Source: Streptomyces marokkonensis
GTDB taxonomy: Bacteria > Actinomycetota > Actinomycetes > Streptomycetales > Streptomycetaceae
Assembly (NCBI RefSeq): GCF_008312835.1
Contig: NZ_VSKS01000019.1
Location: 1-64,000 of the forward strand
Reading direction: 5' to 3'
DNA length: 64,000 nt
Positions within the stretch are counted from its first letter, which is position 1. The number at the start of each line of letters is the position of its first letter. Under the pieces are notes generated by a model that searched no databases, was not told the origin of the DNA, and saw nothing but the letters and a program-made list of their open reading frames with translations. Below are positions 32,842-41,074 of this stretch, piece by piece. Made by a program: the position numbers and the translations under genes.

Positions 32842-33360
32842 TCAGCGGCAGAGAGCGTCGATGTCCGCGGTGAAGGTCGGGAACTCGGCGCGGGCCTCGG
32901 CGATGACGGCGCGGGCCGATCGTCCGGGGGTCGTCGCGTGGCGTTCGGCGAGGGCGGTGAGGGTCGCGTCGGGGCGCGGCTCGCGGTCCTCGTACAGCAC
33001 GGCCTCCAAGGGGCCGCAGCCGTCGGCCAGCATCCACAGGAAGTCGGAGAGGTTCCCGGCCACCACGCCGCTCTCGCCCTCCGAACCCATGAAGACCACG
33101 GGCTGCTCGGTGAGGGGGCGGCCCGGCCGCCCGTACCGGAGGGCCGCGAGGCCGCCGGTTCCGTCCTGCCCGAACACCCGGTAGGCGTCACCGTCGAGTT
33201 CGGGGTTCCCCGTCCACTGGCGCAGCCAGTCGGTGGTCTCCCCGGCCGACTCGAAGGCGTCGTAGGGCTCGAAGTCGATTCCCTGGCCGTCGGCGTAGTC
33301 GATCTCCGTACGGGCCAGGTCGGCCAGGGCGGGGGGAAGGGCGCGGTCGTCATCGGTCAT
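32842..33360 (-). CDS. SMI1/KNR4 (SUKH)-like protein
   Basis: A 172-residue acidic cytosolic protein. The F-M-G-S-E-G-E-S-G-V-V-A...L-S-D-F-L-W-M-L-A-D-G-C-G-P block in the middle resembles Streptomyces SMI1/KNR4-family proteins, many of which are immunity proteins. The assignment is by resemblance only. No toxin gene is adjacent. ATG 33360 lacks a clear ribosome binding site; GTG 33369 is an alternative. Confidence 0.55.
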   Translation of the reverse strand: MTDDDRALPPALADLARTEIDYADGQGIDFEPYDAFESAGETTDWLRQWTGNPELDGDAYRVFGQDGTGGLAALRYGRPGRPLTEQPVVFMGSEGESGVVAGNLSDFLWMLADGCGPLEAVLYEDREPRPDATLTALAERHATTPGRSARAVIAEARAEFPTFTADIDALCR

Positions 33361-33712
33361 CCGGTTCACCCGCGCACCGTAACCGCCGGTACTGACAGGG
33401 TGCTTGCCGACGGGCCCGGGGCCGGAGACCGGCTGTACGGGACGCGGTGGTGCGCGGGCCGGGGCTGCGGGCGGTAAAAGACCTAAGTACCAAGGGTAAA
33501 AACCAACCAACCCAACCAAACCTCGCGTAGGTCACTCGGGCGGGTGAAACGAGTCGAACTGGCTGGCGCGGCGGTGGTTCGGGCGGGCAGTCTCGGGACG
33601 AGAGCGGCCGAAGCAACTCGGCGCTCCCACAAGCCCGTACACATGTCGGCCCCCGCCGGGACTAGCACTCCCGAGGCGAGGGCCTGACCAACAAGGAAGC
33701 GAAGCCTTCCCC
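33361..33712. other. 352-base divergent intergenic region
   Basis: Holds no gene that I can support. The centre (33476-33525) is unusually A-rich for this genome and contains iterated CCAA units (33504-33523). Just before the HTH gene, GGAAG (33695-33699) can pair with CTTCC (33706-33710), which would cover the region of its ribosome binding site. Confidence 0.5.
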
Positions 33713-34699
33713 ATGGCTGAGACGAAGCCTAGCCCTGCCCCGCGCCCGATTCAGGGTGTTCGACGATCCGCCACACCCTCCGGTGTCACACACGTACGCA
33801 CGTACCAGTCCGGGCAGTACGTGGTCGTCGGTAACCACCTTGCCCAGCATCGTGAGTTGTCGCTGACCGCGATCGGACTGGCCACCCACATCTTCTCGTT
33901 GCCCGAGAGTACCCCGGTCGACATCCGCAGCCTCGCCGAGCGCTTCCCCGAGGGGCGGGAGCGGATCGCCTCCGCGCTGCGGGAGTTGGAGGCGCACGGG
34001 TATCTGGAGCGGGTCCGCGAGCACACGGAGTCGGGCCGCCTGGTGACGCGTACGTATGCCCACCACACGCCGCAGGCCGCGCGGGCAGCCCTGCCGACCC
34101 TCCCCCGGCCCGTGCGTGCGGTCGGCCGCGGTGGCACGGGCCGGACGTCCGCCGGGGTGGGCGGCGAACCGCGGGAAGCGCCCAAGGAGGACGACCAAGC
34201 CCCCGCTGAGCCGGAGGTCGTCGAGGATCCCGAGGTGCCGGCGCCCGTCCCCGTGGAGTGCGCGACCGCACGCCCGCCGCGCGAACCTGCCCGCCGTGAA
34301 CCGCGGTTCGAGGAGGCGGTCACGCTCCTCGCGGGCCTGCGCCGCACCGACGCCCGCCTCATCCTGTCCCTGCGCGACGTGAACAGGCTGGCCCCGAGTG
34401 TCATCGACTGGTTCGACCGGGGCGCCACCCCCGCCGCCGTGCACCGCACCCTGACCGCCGATCTCCCAGCGGTGATGAAGCACCCGGCCGGTGTGATCGC
34501 CTACCGGCTGCGTGAGCTGCTGCCTCCACCGCTTCCCGCGCTCCCGGCGCCCCCACCGCCCACGGCCGGCGCCCGTGGCCCGTACCCCTTCCAGGACTGC
34601 GACGGCTGCGACCGGGTGTTCCGTGCCCCGGCACCCGGCCGTTGCCGCGACTGCCGGTCCGGGCCGACAGCAGCCGGCGAGGTCGCGTGCGCGGCTTGA
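33713..34699 (+). CDS. helix-turn-helix protein with C-terminal zinc ribbon
   Basis: A 328-residue protein. A winged HTH lies at about 45-115 (L-S-L-T-A-I-G-L-A-T-H-I... and I-A-S-A-L-R-E-L-E-A-H-G-Y-L-E-R-V as the recognition part and wing), of the type found in replication-initiator/GntR-like proteins. A Pro/Glu-rich linker and a second helical domain (residues 205-270) follow. The end holds C-D-G-C...C-R-D-C, a zinc ribbon. Regulators of this build are common in Streptomyces, with unknown targets. No neighbouring gene shares its operon. Confidence 0.72.
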   Translation: MAETKPSPAPRPIQGVRRSATPSGVTHVRTYQSGQYVVVGNHLAQHRELSLTAIGLATHIFSLPESTPVDIRSLAERFPEGRERIASALRELEAHGYLERVREHTESGRLVTRTYAHHTPQAARAALPTLPRPVRAVGRGGTGRTSAGVGGEPREAPKEDDQAPAEPEVVEDPEVPAPVPVECATARPPREPARREPRFEEAVTLLAGLRRTDARLILSLRDVNRLAPSVIDWFDRGATPAAVHRTLTADLPAVMKHPAGVIAYRLRELLPPPLPALPAPPPPTAGARGPYPFQDCDGCDRVFRAPAPGRCRDCRSGPTAAGEVACAA

Positions 34700-34712
34700 T
34701 CCCCGGCCCAAG

Positions 34713-34729
34713 GTCCCGGCCCTCGGGAC
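34713..34729. terminator. weak hairpin between convergent genes
   Basis: 6-bp stem (GTCCCG 34713-34718 with CGGGAC 34724-34729), 5-base loop, in the 31-base gap between the HTH gene and the MocR gene. Probably at best a weak terminator. Confidence 0.35.
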
Positions 34730-34730
34730 G

Positions 34731-36236
34731 TCAGGACAGCTCGCGCAGGGCCCGGCCGAGGGTCGTCACGCCCTCGGTGATGGCTCCGGGCGGGTCGGCC
34801 GCGTAGCCGAGGACCAGGCCCGGCGGGCCGGGGAGCTGGCGGTGCCAGGACAAGGGCTGGCACTTCACGCCGTGGGCGAGTGCGGCGGCGGCGAGTTCGG
34901 TGTCGGGTACGTCCTGCGCGTAGGTGACCGTCAGGTGCAGGCCGGCCGCCGCGCCGTGGACGACCGCGCCCGGCAGATGCGCGGTGACGGCGTCGATCAT
35001 CGCGTTCCGGCGGCGGATGTGGCGGGCGCGCAGCAGGCGCAGGTGCCGCTCCAGCTGCCCTGTCTCCATCAGCCGGGCCAGGATCAGCTGCGGCAGTACG
35101 GCGTTGCCCAGATCGGTGACGCGTTTCGCGTGGGTCAGTGCGTCCAGGTGGCGGGGCGGAGGGATCATCCAGCCGATGCGCAGCGCTGGGGCGAGCAGTT
35201 TGGACACGCTGCCCGTGTAGCACAGCCGGTCGGCGAGCAGTGAGCGCAGCGCGGGCACGGGCGGCCGGTCGTAACGGTGCTCGGCGTCGTAGTCGTCCTC
35301 CACGATCAGCCCGCCGTCCGCGGCCCAGCGCAGCAGCTCGCGGCGGCGCTCGCCGCTGGTGACGACACCGGTCGGGAACTGGTGGGCGGGCGTGAGCAGG
35401 ACCGCCCGGGCGCCGGTGGCGCGCAGCGCGTCGACGCGTACGCCGTTGTCGTCGACCGGTACCGGTGGGGTGGCCAGGCCCCCGTGCCGCAGATGCTGAC
35501 GGGTGCCGAGCGAGCTGGGGTCCTCCACCGCGACACCGGTGACGCCGTCGGCCAGCAGCACGGGGCTCAGCAGGGTGAGCGCCTGCGCGGTGCCGGCGAC
35601 GATCAGGATCCCGTCCGGCTCCACCCGGATGCCGCGGCTGCGCGCCAGCCAGTCGGCGACGGCACGGCGCAGCCGCGGGGCGCCGCGGGGGTCGCCGTAC
35701 CCGAGGTCCGCCGCGGACAGCTCGGCGAGCACGGCCCGTTCGGCGCGCAGCCAGGCCGTCCGGGGGAACGCGGAGAGGTCGGGCCGGCCGGGGGTGAGGT
35801 CGATGCGGGCGTCGGCGGCGCGCAGTACGTCGAAGACGTCGTCGCCGGGCTCACCGTCGAAGGGGGACCGCGGCACGGGCCCGTGGGCCGGGGCGGTGCG
35901 CCGGGGCGGCCCGGACGCGGAGGGCGCCCGCGGGACGACGGGGGGTGCCGCGACCACCACCGTGCCGCCGCGCCGGCGCCCCTCGACATGACCGTCCTCG
36001 GCGAGCCGCCGGTACGCCTCGGTGACCACGCCCCGGGAGACGCGCAGCTCCGCGGCGAGTACCCGGGTGGACGGCAGTCTGCTGCCCACGGTCAGCCGGC
36101 GGTCGGTGATCGCCTGCCGCAGCCGCTGTGCCAGCCAGTCCGCCTTGCCGCCGGGGGGCGCGTCTTCGGCACGCAGCTGCAGGAAGTCGGAGCCGTGCGC
36201 CGGAGGGGCGGCGCCCGACGCCGTACCGCCCGTCAC
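34731..36236 (-). CDS. MocR/PdxR-family regulator (GntR HTH fused to aminotransferase-like domain)
   Basis: A 501-residue two-domain regulator. A GntR winged helix is at about 25-95 (R-L-P-S-T-R-V-L-A-A-E-L-R-V-S-R-G-V-V-T-E-A-Y) and a fold-type I aminotransferase domain follows, with the PLP lysine in Y-T-G-S-V-S-K-L-L-A-P. Such proteins usually sense PLP or an amino acid rather than transaminate; the target is often pdxST or a transporter, and the LysE-type exporter gene nearby is a candidate. GTG 36236 follows GAGGGAG by five bases; ATG 36263 is the longer option. Confidence 0.87.
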   Translation of the reverse strand: MTGGTASGAAPPAHGSDFLQLRAEDAPPGGKADWLAQRLRQAITDRRLTVGSRLPSTRVLAAELRVSRGVVTEAYRRLAEDGHVEGRRRGGTVVVAAPPVVPRAPSASGPPRRTAPAHGPVPRSPFDGEPGDDVFDVLRAADARIDLTPGRPDLSAFPRTAWLRAERAVLAELSAADLGYGDPRGAPRLRRAVADWLARSRGIRVEPDGILIVAGTAQALTLLSPVLLADGVTGVAVEDPSSLGTRQHLRHGGLATPPVPVDDNGVRVDALRATGARAVLLTPAHQFPTGVVTSGERRRELLRWAADGGLIVEDDYDAEHRYDRPPVPALRSLLADRLCYTGSVSKLLAPALRIGWMIPPPRHLDALTHAKRVTDLGNAVLPQLILARLMETGQLERHLRLLRARHIRRRNAMIDAVTAHLPGAVVHGAAAGLHLTVTYAQDVPDTELAAAALAHGVKCQPLSWHRQLPGPPGLVLGYAADPPGAITEGVTTLGRALRELS

Positions 36237-36277
36237 CACTTCTCCCTCGCTCACCGCGCCCATGGTGCCACGTGCCG

Positions 36278-37006
36278 CTACGGCGTCCGAGCGCCGGACG
36301 GCGGCTCGTCGCCGAGTGCGAACTCCCGGGTGGAGGCGGTGAGAAGGGCCGTCGCCGGGGTGGTCCCCCAGTGCGCGGTGAGGTCCCGGGCGATCGTGTC
36401 CAGCACCTCCGCGACGGTGTCCGCGCCGCCGTCGTGCACGGCCTCCGCCACCACGAGGATCCGGCGGGTGTGCTCGCCGACCGCGGAGTGGCCGCTCTGC
36501 CGGTTGGTCCAGCGGCGGGCGTGCGCCCGTCCGGCGGAGTCGGCGTACGTCACCTCGCCGGGGGCCGGGTGCTCGGTGGCGCCGCCGAAGGTCGTGTACT
36601 CCTCGTCACCGCGGGCGTGACGCACCTCGAGCAGCGGGCCGGTGACGCGGTCGGCGTCGAGCACCGCGACCGGGACGGCGTACGCCACGGAGACCGCGTT
36701 GCACAGGTCGACCACCGGGTGGATGCGTGGCAGCGTTCCTTCCTTGCGGAGCCGCCGCAGCAGCGACTCCGAGGCGCACCGGTACTGCGTCGGCTTCAGC
36801 CCCATGGAGGCGAAGACCCGCCGCCAGGCCAGGACTTCGGGGAACCGGCCCTCGGAGGCGCCGGCCAGCCGGGCCCGGGCGCGGGCGGTGTACTCCGCGA
36901 CGCGCGGGCCGACGTCGGCCACCGGGCCGACGCCGGTGGCGTGGAGCGCGCCCGCGGCGAGGCGGGGGTGGTCGGACCAGATCGCGTCGGCGTGCCGGAA
37001 ACGCAT
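36278..37006 (-). CDS. B3/4 domain protein (tRNA-synthetase editing-like)
   Basis: A 242-residue stand-alone B3/4 domain like the editing module of phenylalanyl-tRNA synthetase beta. Supporting stretches are W-R-R-V-F-A-S-M-G-L-K-P-T-Q-Y-R-C-A-S-E-S-L-L-R-R-L and I-H-P-V-V-D-L-C-N-A-V-S, the conserved core. Free-standing members are thought to be trans-editing deacylases; not shown here. It starts one base after the LysE-family gene stop, so both are in one operon. Confidence 0.85.
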   Translation of the reverse strand: MRFRHADAIWSDHPRLAAGALHATGVGPVADVGPRVAEYTARARARLAGASEGRFPEVLAWRRVFASMGLKPTQYRCASESLLRRLRKEGTLPRIHPVVDLCNAVSVAYAVPVAVLDADRVTGPLLEVRHARGDEEYTTFGGATEHPAPGEVTYADSAGRAHARRWTNRQSGHSAVGEHTRRILVVAEAVHDGGADTVAEVLDTIARDLTAHWGTTPATALLTASTREFALGDEPPSGARTP

Positions 37007-37007
37007 G

Positions 37008-37613
37008 TCACGCCACCGCCATCCGTGCGCTCAGACCCACGAAGCAGACGGCGAACACCCGGCGCAGGCCGGTCGTGATCCGGGGCCGGGACGCCAGGCG
37101 GTCGCGCACGGCCGCGGCGCCCATGCCGTACGCGGCGAAGACGACGAAGGTCAGAGCCATGAAGACCGCGCCGAGCCGCAGCATGAGGCCGGTGGAGCCG
37201 GGCGTGCCGGTGGGGACGAACTGGGGGAGGAACGCGACGAAGAACATGGTCAGTTTGGGGTTCAGCAGGTTGAGGAGCACCCCGGAGGAGATCACGCGGA
37301 GCACCGGGCGCGGCTCGGCGTCCGTCTCGACGGTCAACGCGTCCTTGTCGCGCAGCGTCGCCCACGCCATGTACAGCAGGTAGCCGGCACCGAGGTACTT
37401 CACCACCCCGTAGGCGACGGCGCTGGTGTGCAGCAGCGCGGCGAGGCCGGTGATCGTCGCCACCAGGTGCGGTACGACGCCGAGCGTGCAGCCGAGCGCG
37501 GCCACCACGCTCGCCCGGCGGCCGTGGGACAGTCCGGCGGCGAGGGTGTACACCACACCGGTGCCGGGGGTGACCACCACCACGAGGGTGGTCAGCAGGA
37601 ACGCGAGACTCAA
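37008..37613 (-). CDS. LysE/RhtB-family amino acid exporter
   Basis: A 201-residue membrane protein with about six hydrophobic segments. It has the N-terminal V-V-V-T-P-G-T-G-V-V-Y block (family P-G-P motif region) and L-L-N-P-K-L-T-M-F-F-V-A-F-L-P-Q, a strong LysE-family mark. It likely exports an amino acid or a derivative. The downstream B3/4 gene starts one base later. Confidence 0.9.
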   Translation of the reverse strand: MSLAFLLTTLVVVVTPGTGVVYTLAAGLSHGRRASVVAALGCTLGVVPHLVATITGLAALLHTSAVAYGVVKYLGAGYLLYMAWATLRDKDALTVETDAEPRPVLRVISSGVLLNLLNPKLTMFFVAFLPQFVPTGTPGSTGLMLRLGAVFMALTFVVFAAYGMGAAAVRDRLASRPRITTGLRRVFAVCFVGLSARMAVA

Positions 37614-37727
37614 GGGAACCCTCCGCGAGATCGACGGTTCCCTCAGCCTGCTGCGCTCATGGACCGAAGGGCAGAGCCAAAGGATGCCGGCTTGACCGGT
37701 CCAAAGCCACGGACTGCGGCCTCGACG

Positions 37728-38120
37728 TCAGACCAGGCCGACCGACAACAGGCCGCCGCCCGCGGCGACCGCGAAGGCGAGGCCGCGCCGCCCCGCGGTG
37801 ACCGCTCCGGGGTTGCCCCGCGTCGACAGCACGAGCACGGCGTTGGCGGCGAACGCCGGGAGCAGAATGCCGAACAGGGCGAACGTACCGACCGCCCCGA
37901 GGGTCGGCTCGGCCGGCGCGGCGACGGCACCCGCCACCATCGCGACCGCGGCGATCGCGTACAGCGTCCCCGACGCGAGGGTGATGTCGTCCCTCTTCAG
38001 CGGGGCGGGTCCGCGCCCCTTGGCGTGGTTCCAGTGGCGCCGCTCCGTGCCGACCCGGGCCAGCACCATGATCACCACTTCGACCGCCAGGGCGATCACG
38101 GCGACGTGCTCGATCGTCAT
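37728..38120 (-). CDS. small four-helix membrane protein of unknown function
   Basis: 130 residues with four predicted membrane segments (about 3-20, 48-65, 72-92 and 105-125) and a basic cytoplasmic loop (R-R-H-W-N-H-A-K-G-R-G-P). I do not recognise the family. ATG 38120 follows a GAGGTG site; GTG 38129 is possible. It lies between the LysE operon and the alpha/beta hydrolase on the same strand, with about 100-base gaps on both sides. Confidence 0.6.
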   Translation of the reverse strand: MTIEHVAVIALAVEVVIMVLARVGTERRHWNHAKGRGPAPLKRDDITLASGTLYAIAAVAMVAGAVAAPAEPTLGAVGTFALFGILLPAFAANAVLVLSTRGNPGAVTAGRRGLAFAVAAGGGLLSVGLV

Positions 38121-38220
38121 TGCACTCACCTCACTTGCTGCACGCGGACGAGACGGCGGAGATGCCGGTCGCGGCGAACGTATCCGCTGGTCGGGAGCTG
38201 GGTGAGGATCTTGAGCGAGA

Positions 38221-38991
38221 TCAGAGCTTGTCGAGGGCCTCGGCCACGGCTCGGGCGAACGCCTCGGGGTTGTCCAGCATGATGTTGTGTCCGCAGTCGG
38301 GGATCGCGGTCAACAAGACACCTGAGGCGACGAGTTCGGCGGATCCGGGGAACGCGCCGTCCGCCGCGGGGAAGAGGAACGTGCGGGGGACCGGCAGGGC
38401 GAGCAGGAGTTCGCGCATCGTCGGGGTGGTGCCGCGGACCAGGTGGGTGGCGCTGCGGTGCAGGGCCTCCAGGCCCGCCAGGCGCATCGTCGACCACCAG
38501 TGCGCGCCCGCGCGGTCGCGGACCTCGCGCCAGGCGCCGGACACGAACTCCTCCTCCGTGTACGCGGCGATGCCGCTGCTGCCGGCCGCGCCGGGGACGC
38601 GGGGCAGCGGGTCGAGGTTGGCGTCGACCAGGACCAGGCGGGAGACCAGCCCGGGGTGGCGGGCGGCGAGCACGACGGCGACCGAGCCGCCCATGCTGTG
38701 GGCCACGAACTCCGCGCCGGTGACGTCCGCGGCGCGCAGGGCGGCGGCGAGCGCGTCGGCGTGGTCCTCGAGGGTGTACGCGAACGAGGTGGGGCGGTCG
38801 CTGTGGCCGTGGCCGAGCAGGTCGACGAGGAGGGAGCGGTGGCCCGCGAGGAGCGGGTGGACGGCGGTCTCCGTGAAGTAGGCGGGGGAGGTGGCCCCCA
38901 GGCCGTGGACGTACACCCGCGCCGGGTCCCGGCCCGGCAGCTCGACCCAGCGGATGCGGTCGCCCTCGGCCGTAACGGCGGCACTGTGCAC
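38221..38991 (-). CDS. alpha/beta hydrolase
   Basis: A 256-residue alpha/beta-fold enzyme. H-G-L-G-A is the oxyanion loop near 29-33, A-H-S-M-G-G-S the nucleophile elbow near 95, D in L-V-L-V-D-A-N the strand-6 region, and G-H-N-I-M near the C-terminus supplies the catalytic His. Ester or lactone hydrolase activity is likely; the substrate is unknown. GTG 38991 has GAGGGG nine bases upstream. Divergent from hemB across 120 bases. Confidence 0.85.
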   Translation of the reverse strand: MHSAAVTAEGDRIRWVELPGRDPARVYVHGLGATSPAYFTETAVHPLLAGHRSLLVDLLGHGHSDRPTSFAYTLEDHADALAAALRAADVTGAEFVAHSMGGSVAVVLAARHPGLVSRLVLVDANLDPLPRVPGAAGSSGIAAYTEEEFVSGAWREVRDRAGAHWWSTMRLAGLEALHRSATHLVRGTTPTMRELLLALPVPRTFLFPAADGAFPGSAELVASGVLLTAIPDCGHNIMLDNPEAFARAVAEALDKL

Positions 38992-39111
38992 GGTGTCGTT
39001 CCCCTCGGTGGCGTGATCGCGGCAGGGAGAACGGTACTCACGCACGGTGGGTCCCGGCCGCCGACTGGGCGTCGGTAAAGGCACTCGTGGGGCGGGCGTA
39101 GCGTAGGTGGT

Positions 39112-40107
39112 ATGACGACGTACGGATCCTTCCCCGGCACGCGGCCGCGGCGTCTGCGGACCACCCCCGCCATGCGGCGCATGGTCGCCGAGACCAGGCT
39201 GCACCCCGCCGACTTCATCCTCCCCGCCTTCGTACGCGAGGGCGCGGCCGAGCCGGTGCCCATCGCGGCGATGCCCGGTGTCGTCCAGCACACGCGGGAC
39301 AGCCTGAAGAAGGCGGCGGCCCAGGCCGTGGCGGCCGGTATCTCCGGGATCATGCTGTTCGGTGTGCCGGAGGAGTCGAAGAAGGACGCCCTCGGCACGC
39401 CGGGAACCGACCCGGACGGGATCCTCCAGGTCGCCCTGCGCGACGTGCGGGCCGAGGTCGGGGACGACCTGCTCGTCATGTCCGACCTGTGTCTCGACGA
39501 GACCACCGACCACGGGCACTGCGGCGTGCTGGACGAGCACGGCCGCGTCGACAACGACGCCACGCTCGAGCGGTACGCCGAGATGGCGCAGGTACAGGCC
39601 GACGCGGGCGCGCACGTGGTCGGGCCCAGCGGGATGATGGACGGTCAGATCGGCGTCGTCCGCGACGCGCTCGACCAGATCGGGCGGGAGGACGTGGCGA
39701 TCCTCGCCTACACCGCCAAGTACGCCTCGGCCTTCTACGGGCCCTTCCGGGAGGCCGTCGCCTCCTCGCTCCAGGGCGACCGCAAGACGTACCAGCAGGA
39801 CCCGGCGAACCTCCGTGAGTCGATGCGCGAGCTGGCGCTCGACCTGGAGGAGGGCGCCGACATGGTGATGGTGAAGCCGGCGGGCCCGTATCTGGACATT
39901 CTCGCGCGGGTCGCGGACACGGTGGACGTGCCCGTGGCGGCGTACCAGATCTCCGGTGAGTACTCGATGATCGAGGCCGCCGCCGAGAAGGGCTGGATCG
40001 ACCGGGACCGGGCGATCCTCGAGACGCTGACCGGCATCAAGCGGGCCGGCGCGCGCAACATCCTCACCTACTGGGCCACCGAAGTGGCCCAGAAGCTCGA
40101 CCGCTGA
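39112..40107 (+). CDS. hemB: delta-aminolevulinic acid dehydratase (porphobilinogen synthase)
   Basis: A 331-residue enzyme condensing two aminolevulinates to porphobilinogen, the substrate of HemC. Both catalytic lysines are present: [12 protein letters not shown] and [10 protein letters not shown]. The metal loop reads [15 protein letters not shown]; with fewer cysteines than the zinc-type loop it suggests a Mg-dependent form. It has its own promoter region and is separated from hemACD by 22 kb, so it is probably not under the Rex operator seen upstream of rex. Confidence 0.97.
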   Translation: MTTYGSFPGTRPRRLRTTPAMRRMVAETRLHPADFILPAFVREGAAEPVPIAAMPGVVQHTRDSLKKAAAQAVAAGISGIMLFGVPEESKKDALGTPGTDPDGILQVALRDVRAEVGDDLLVMSDLCLDETTDHGHCGVLDEHGRVDNDATLERYAEMAQVQADAGAHVVGPSGMMDGQIGVVRDALDQIGREDVAILAYTAKYASAFYGPFREAVASSLQGDRKTYQQDPANLRESMRELALDLEEGADMVMVKPAGPYLDILARVADTVDVPVAAYQISGEYSMIEAAAEKGWIDRDRAILETLTGIKRAGARNILTYWATEVAQKLDR

Positions 40108-40113
40108 TCCCGC

Positions 40114-40863
40114 TCAGTACGTCAGGGCGTCGTCCATCGACTGCTGCCAGTACGTCACCGTCAGGCTGCTGTCGTAGTACACGCCCTTGGCCGGCAGGGA
40201 CGGGGTCGCGGCCGGGCCCCCGCTGCTGTTCGGGGTGCGGCCCTGGAAGCCGACGGTGAGGGTGCGGCCGGTGGTGCCGCCGTCGCCGCTGCCGTCGGCG
40301 GCCGACAGGAGGACACCCGCGTACGCCGACTCGCCCGGGTCGATGCCGACCACGGCCTGCGGCTTCGAGGCCTCGACCGGCTGCGGCACCCACTGCATCT
40401 CGTCGAAGCGGAGCACCGGGTAGTAGGTGAGGTCGCAGGGCTTCGAACCGGTGTTCCTGACCGTGATCAGCATGTGGTTGAGGGGGCGGGGGACCGGCCG
40501 GGCGGTGACGGTGGTGTTGGAGCCGTTGCAGGCGACGCGGGCCTGCGGGTCGCCTGAACCGCCCGACGTGCCGGCGCCCCGGTCCGTGGCCCGGTCCGTG
40601 CTCTGGTCCGTGCCCTGGTGCGTGTCCTTGCCGCCGCCCTTGCCGTCGTCCTTCCCGCTGCCCTTGTCCGCGCCGCTCCGGGAGGGCTCGTTCGAGCCTG
40701 CGTCGCCCTCCGGCGCGTTCGTGGGCGTGTCCGCGGACGCCGTCGCGTTCGGCTGGGACGCGCCCTCGTCCTTGGTGCCCGTACCGTCCTGGCAGGCCGT
40801 CAGGGAGAGCGTGGCGAGGGTGATTCCGGCGGCGGCGAGCAGGCGGAGGCGAGACGTACGCAT
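40114..40863 (-). CDS. DUF4232-like lipoprotein
   Basis: A 249-residue lipoprotein. The signal peptide ends in the lipobox L-T-A-C (Cys near residue 25). A low-complexity Asp/Gly/Ser/Lys linker (about 26-110) leads to a beta-rich domain with A-C-N-G-S-N-T-T-V-T and L-I-T-V-R-N-T-G-S-K-P-C-D-L, typical of DUF4232. Function unknown. ATG 40863 has AAGGA seven bases upstream. It converges on hemB with only six bases between the stop codons, and is divergent from the membrane HTH gene. Confidence 0.8.
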   Translation of the reverse strand: MRTSRLRLLAAAGITLATLSLTACQDGTGTKDEGASQPNATASADTPTNAPEGDAGSNEPSRSGADKGSGKDDGKGGGKDTHQGTDQSTDRATDRGAGTSGGSGDPQARVACNGSNTTVTARPVPRPLNHMLITVRNTGSKPCDLTYYPVLRFDEMQWVPQPVEASKPQAVVGIDPGESAYAGVLLSAADGSGDGGTTGRTLTVGFQGRTPNSSGGPAATPSLPAKGVYYDSSLTVTYWQQSMDDALTY

Positions 40864-41074
40864 GGCGAATTCCTTGTCTTCGGTACGGGTTCGGCGTGGC
40901 CGCCCGACCGGTTGCCGGGAGCGGCGTGCTTGGATGACCAGAGCGTGTGGTGTGACCCGTCCCGGCCGCCACATCCGACGGAGGATCCGGGACGCTGGAA
41001 CGCTCATACCGCTGTGACCTGGGAGAACGACCGCTCCCTGGAACGGCGGAATGGGACAGGGGGGAGGGAGAACG

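Noticed and set aside
16762-39100. Integrative conjugative element or prophage between hemD and hemB
   Set aside because: I found no integrase, transfer gene, phage structural gene, tRNA target or flanking direct repeats, so only an accessory region is claimed.
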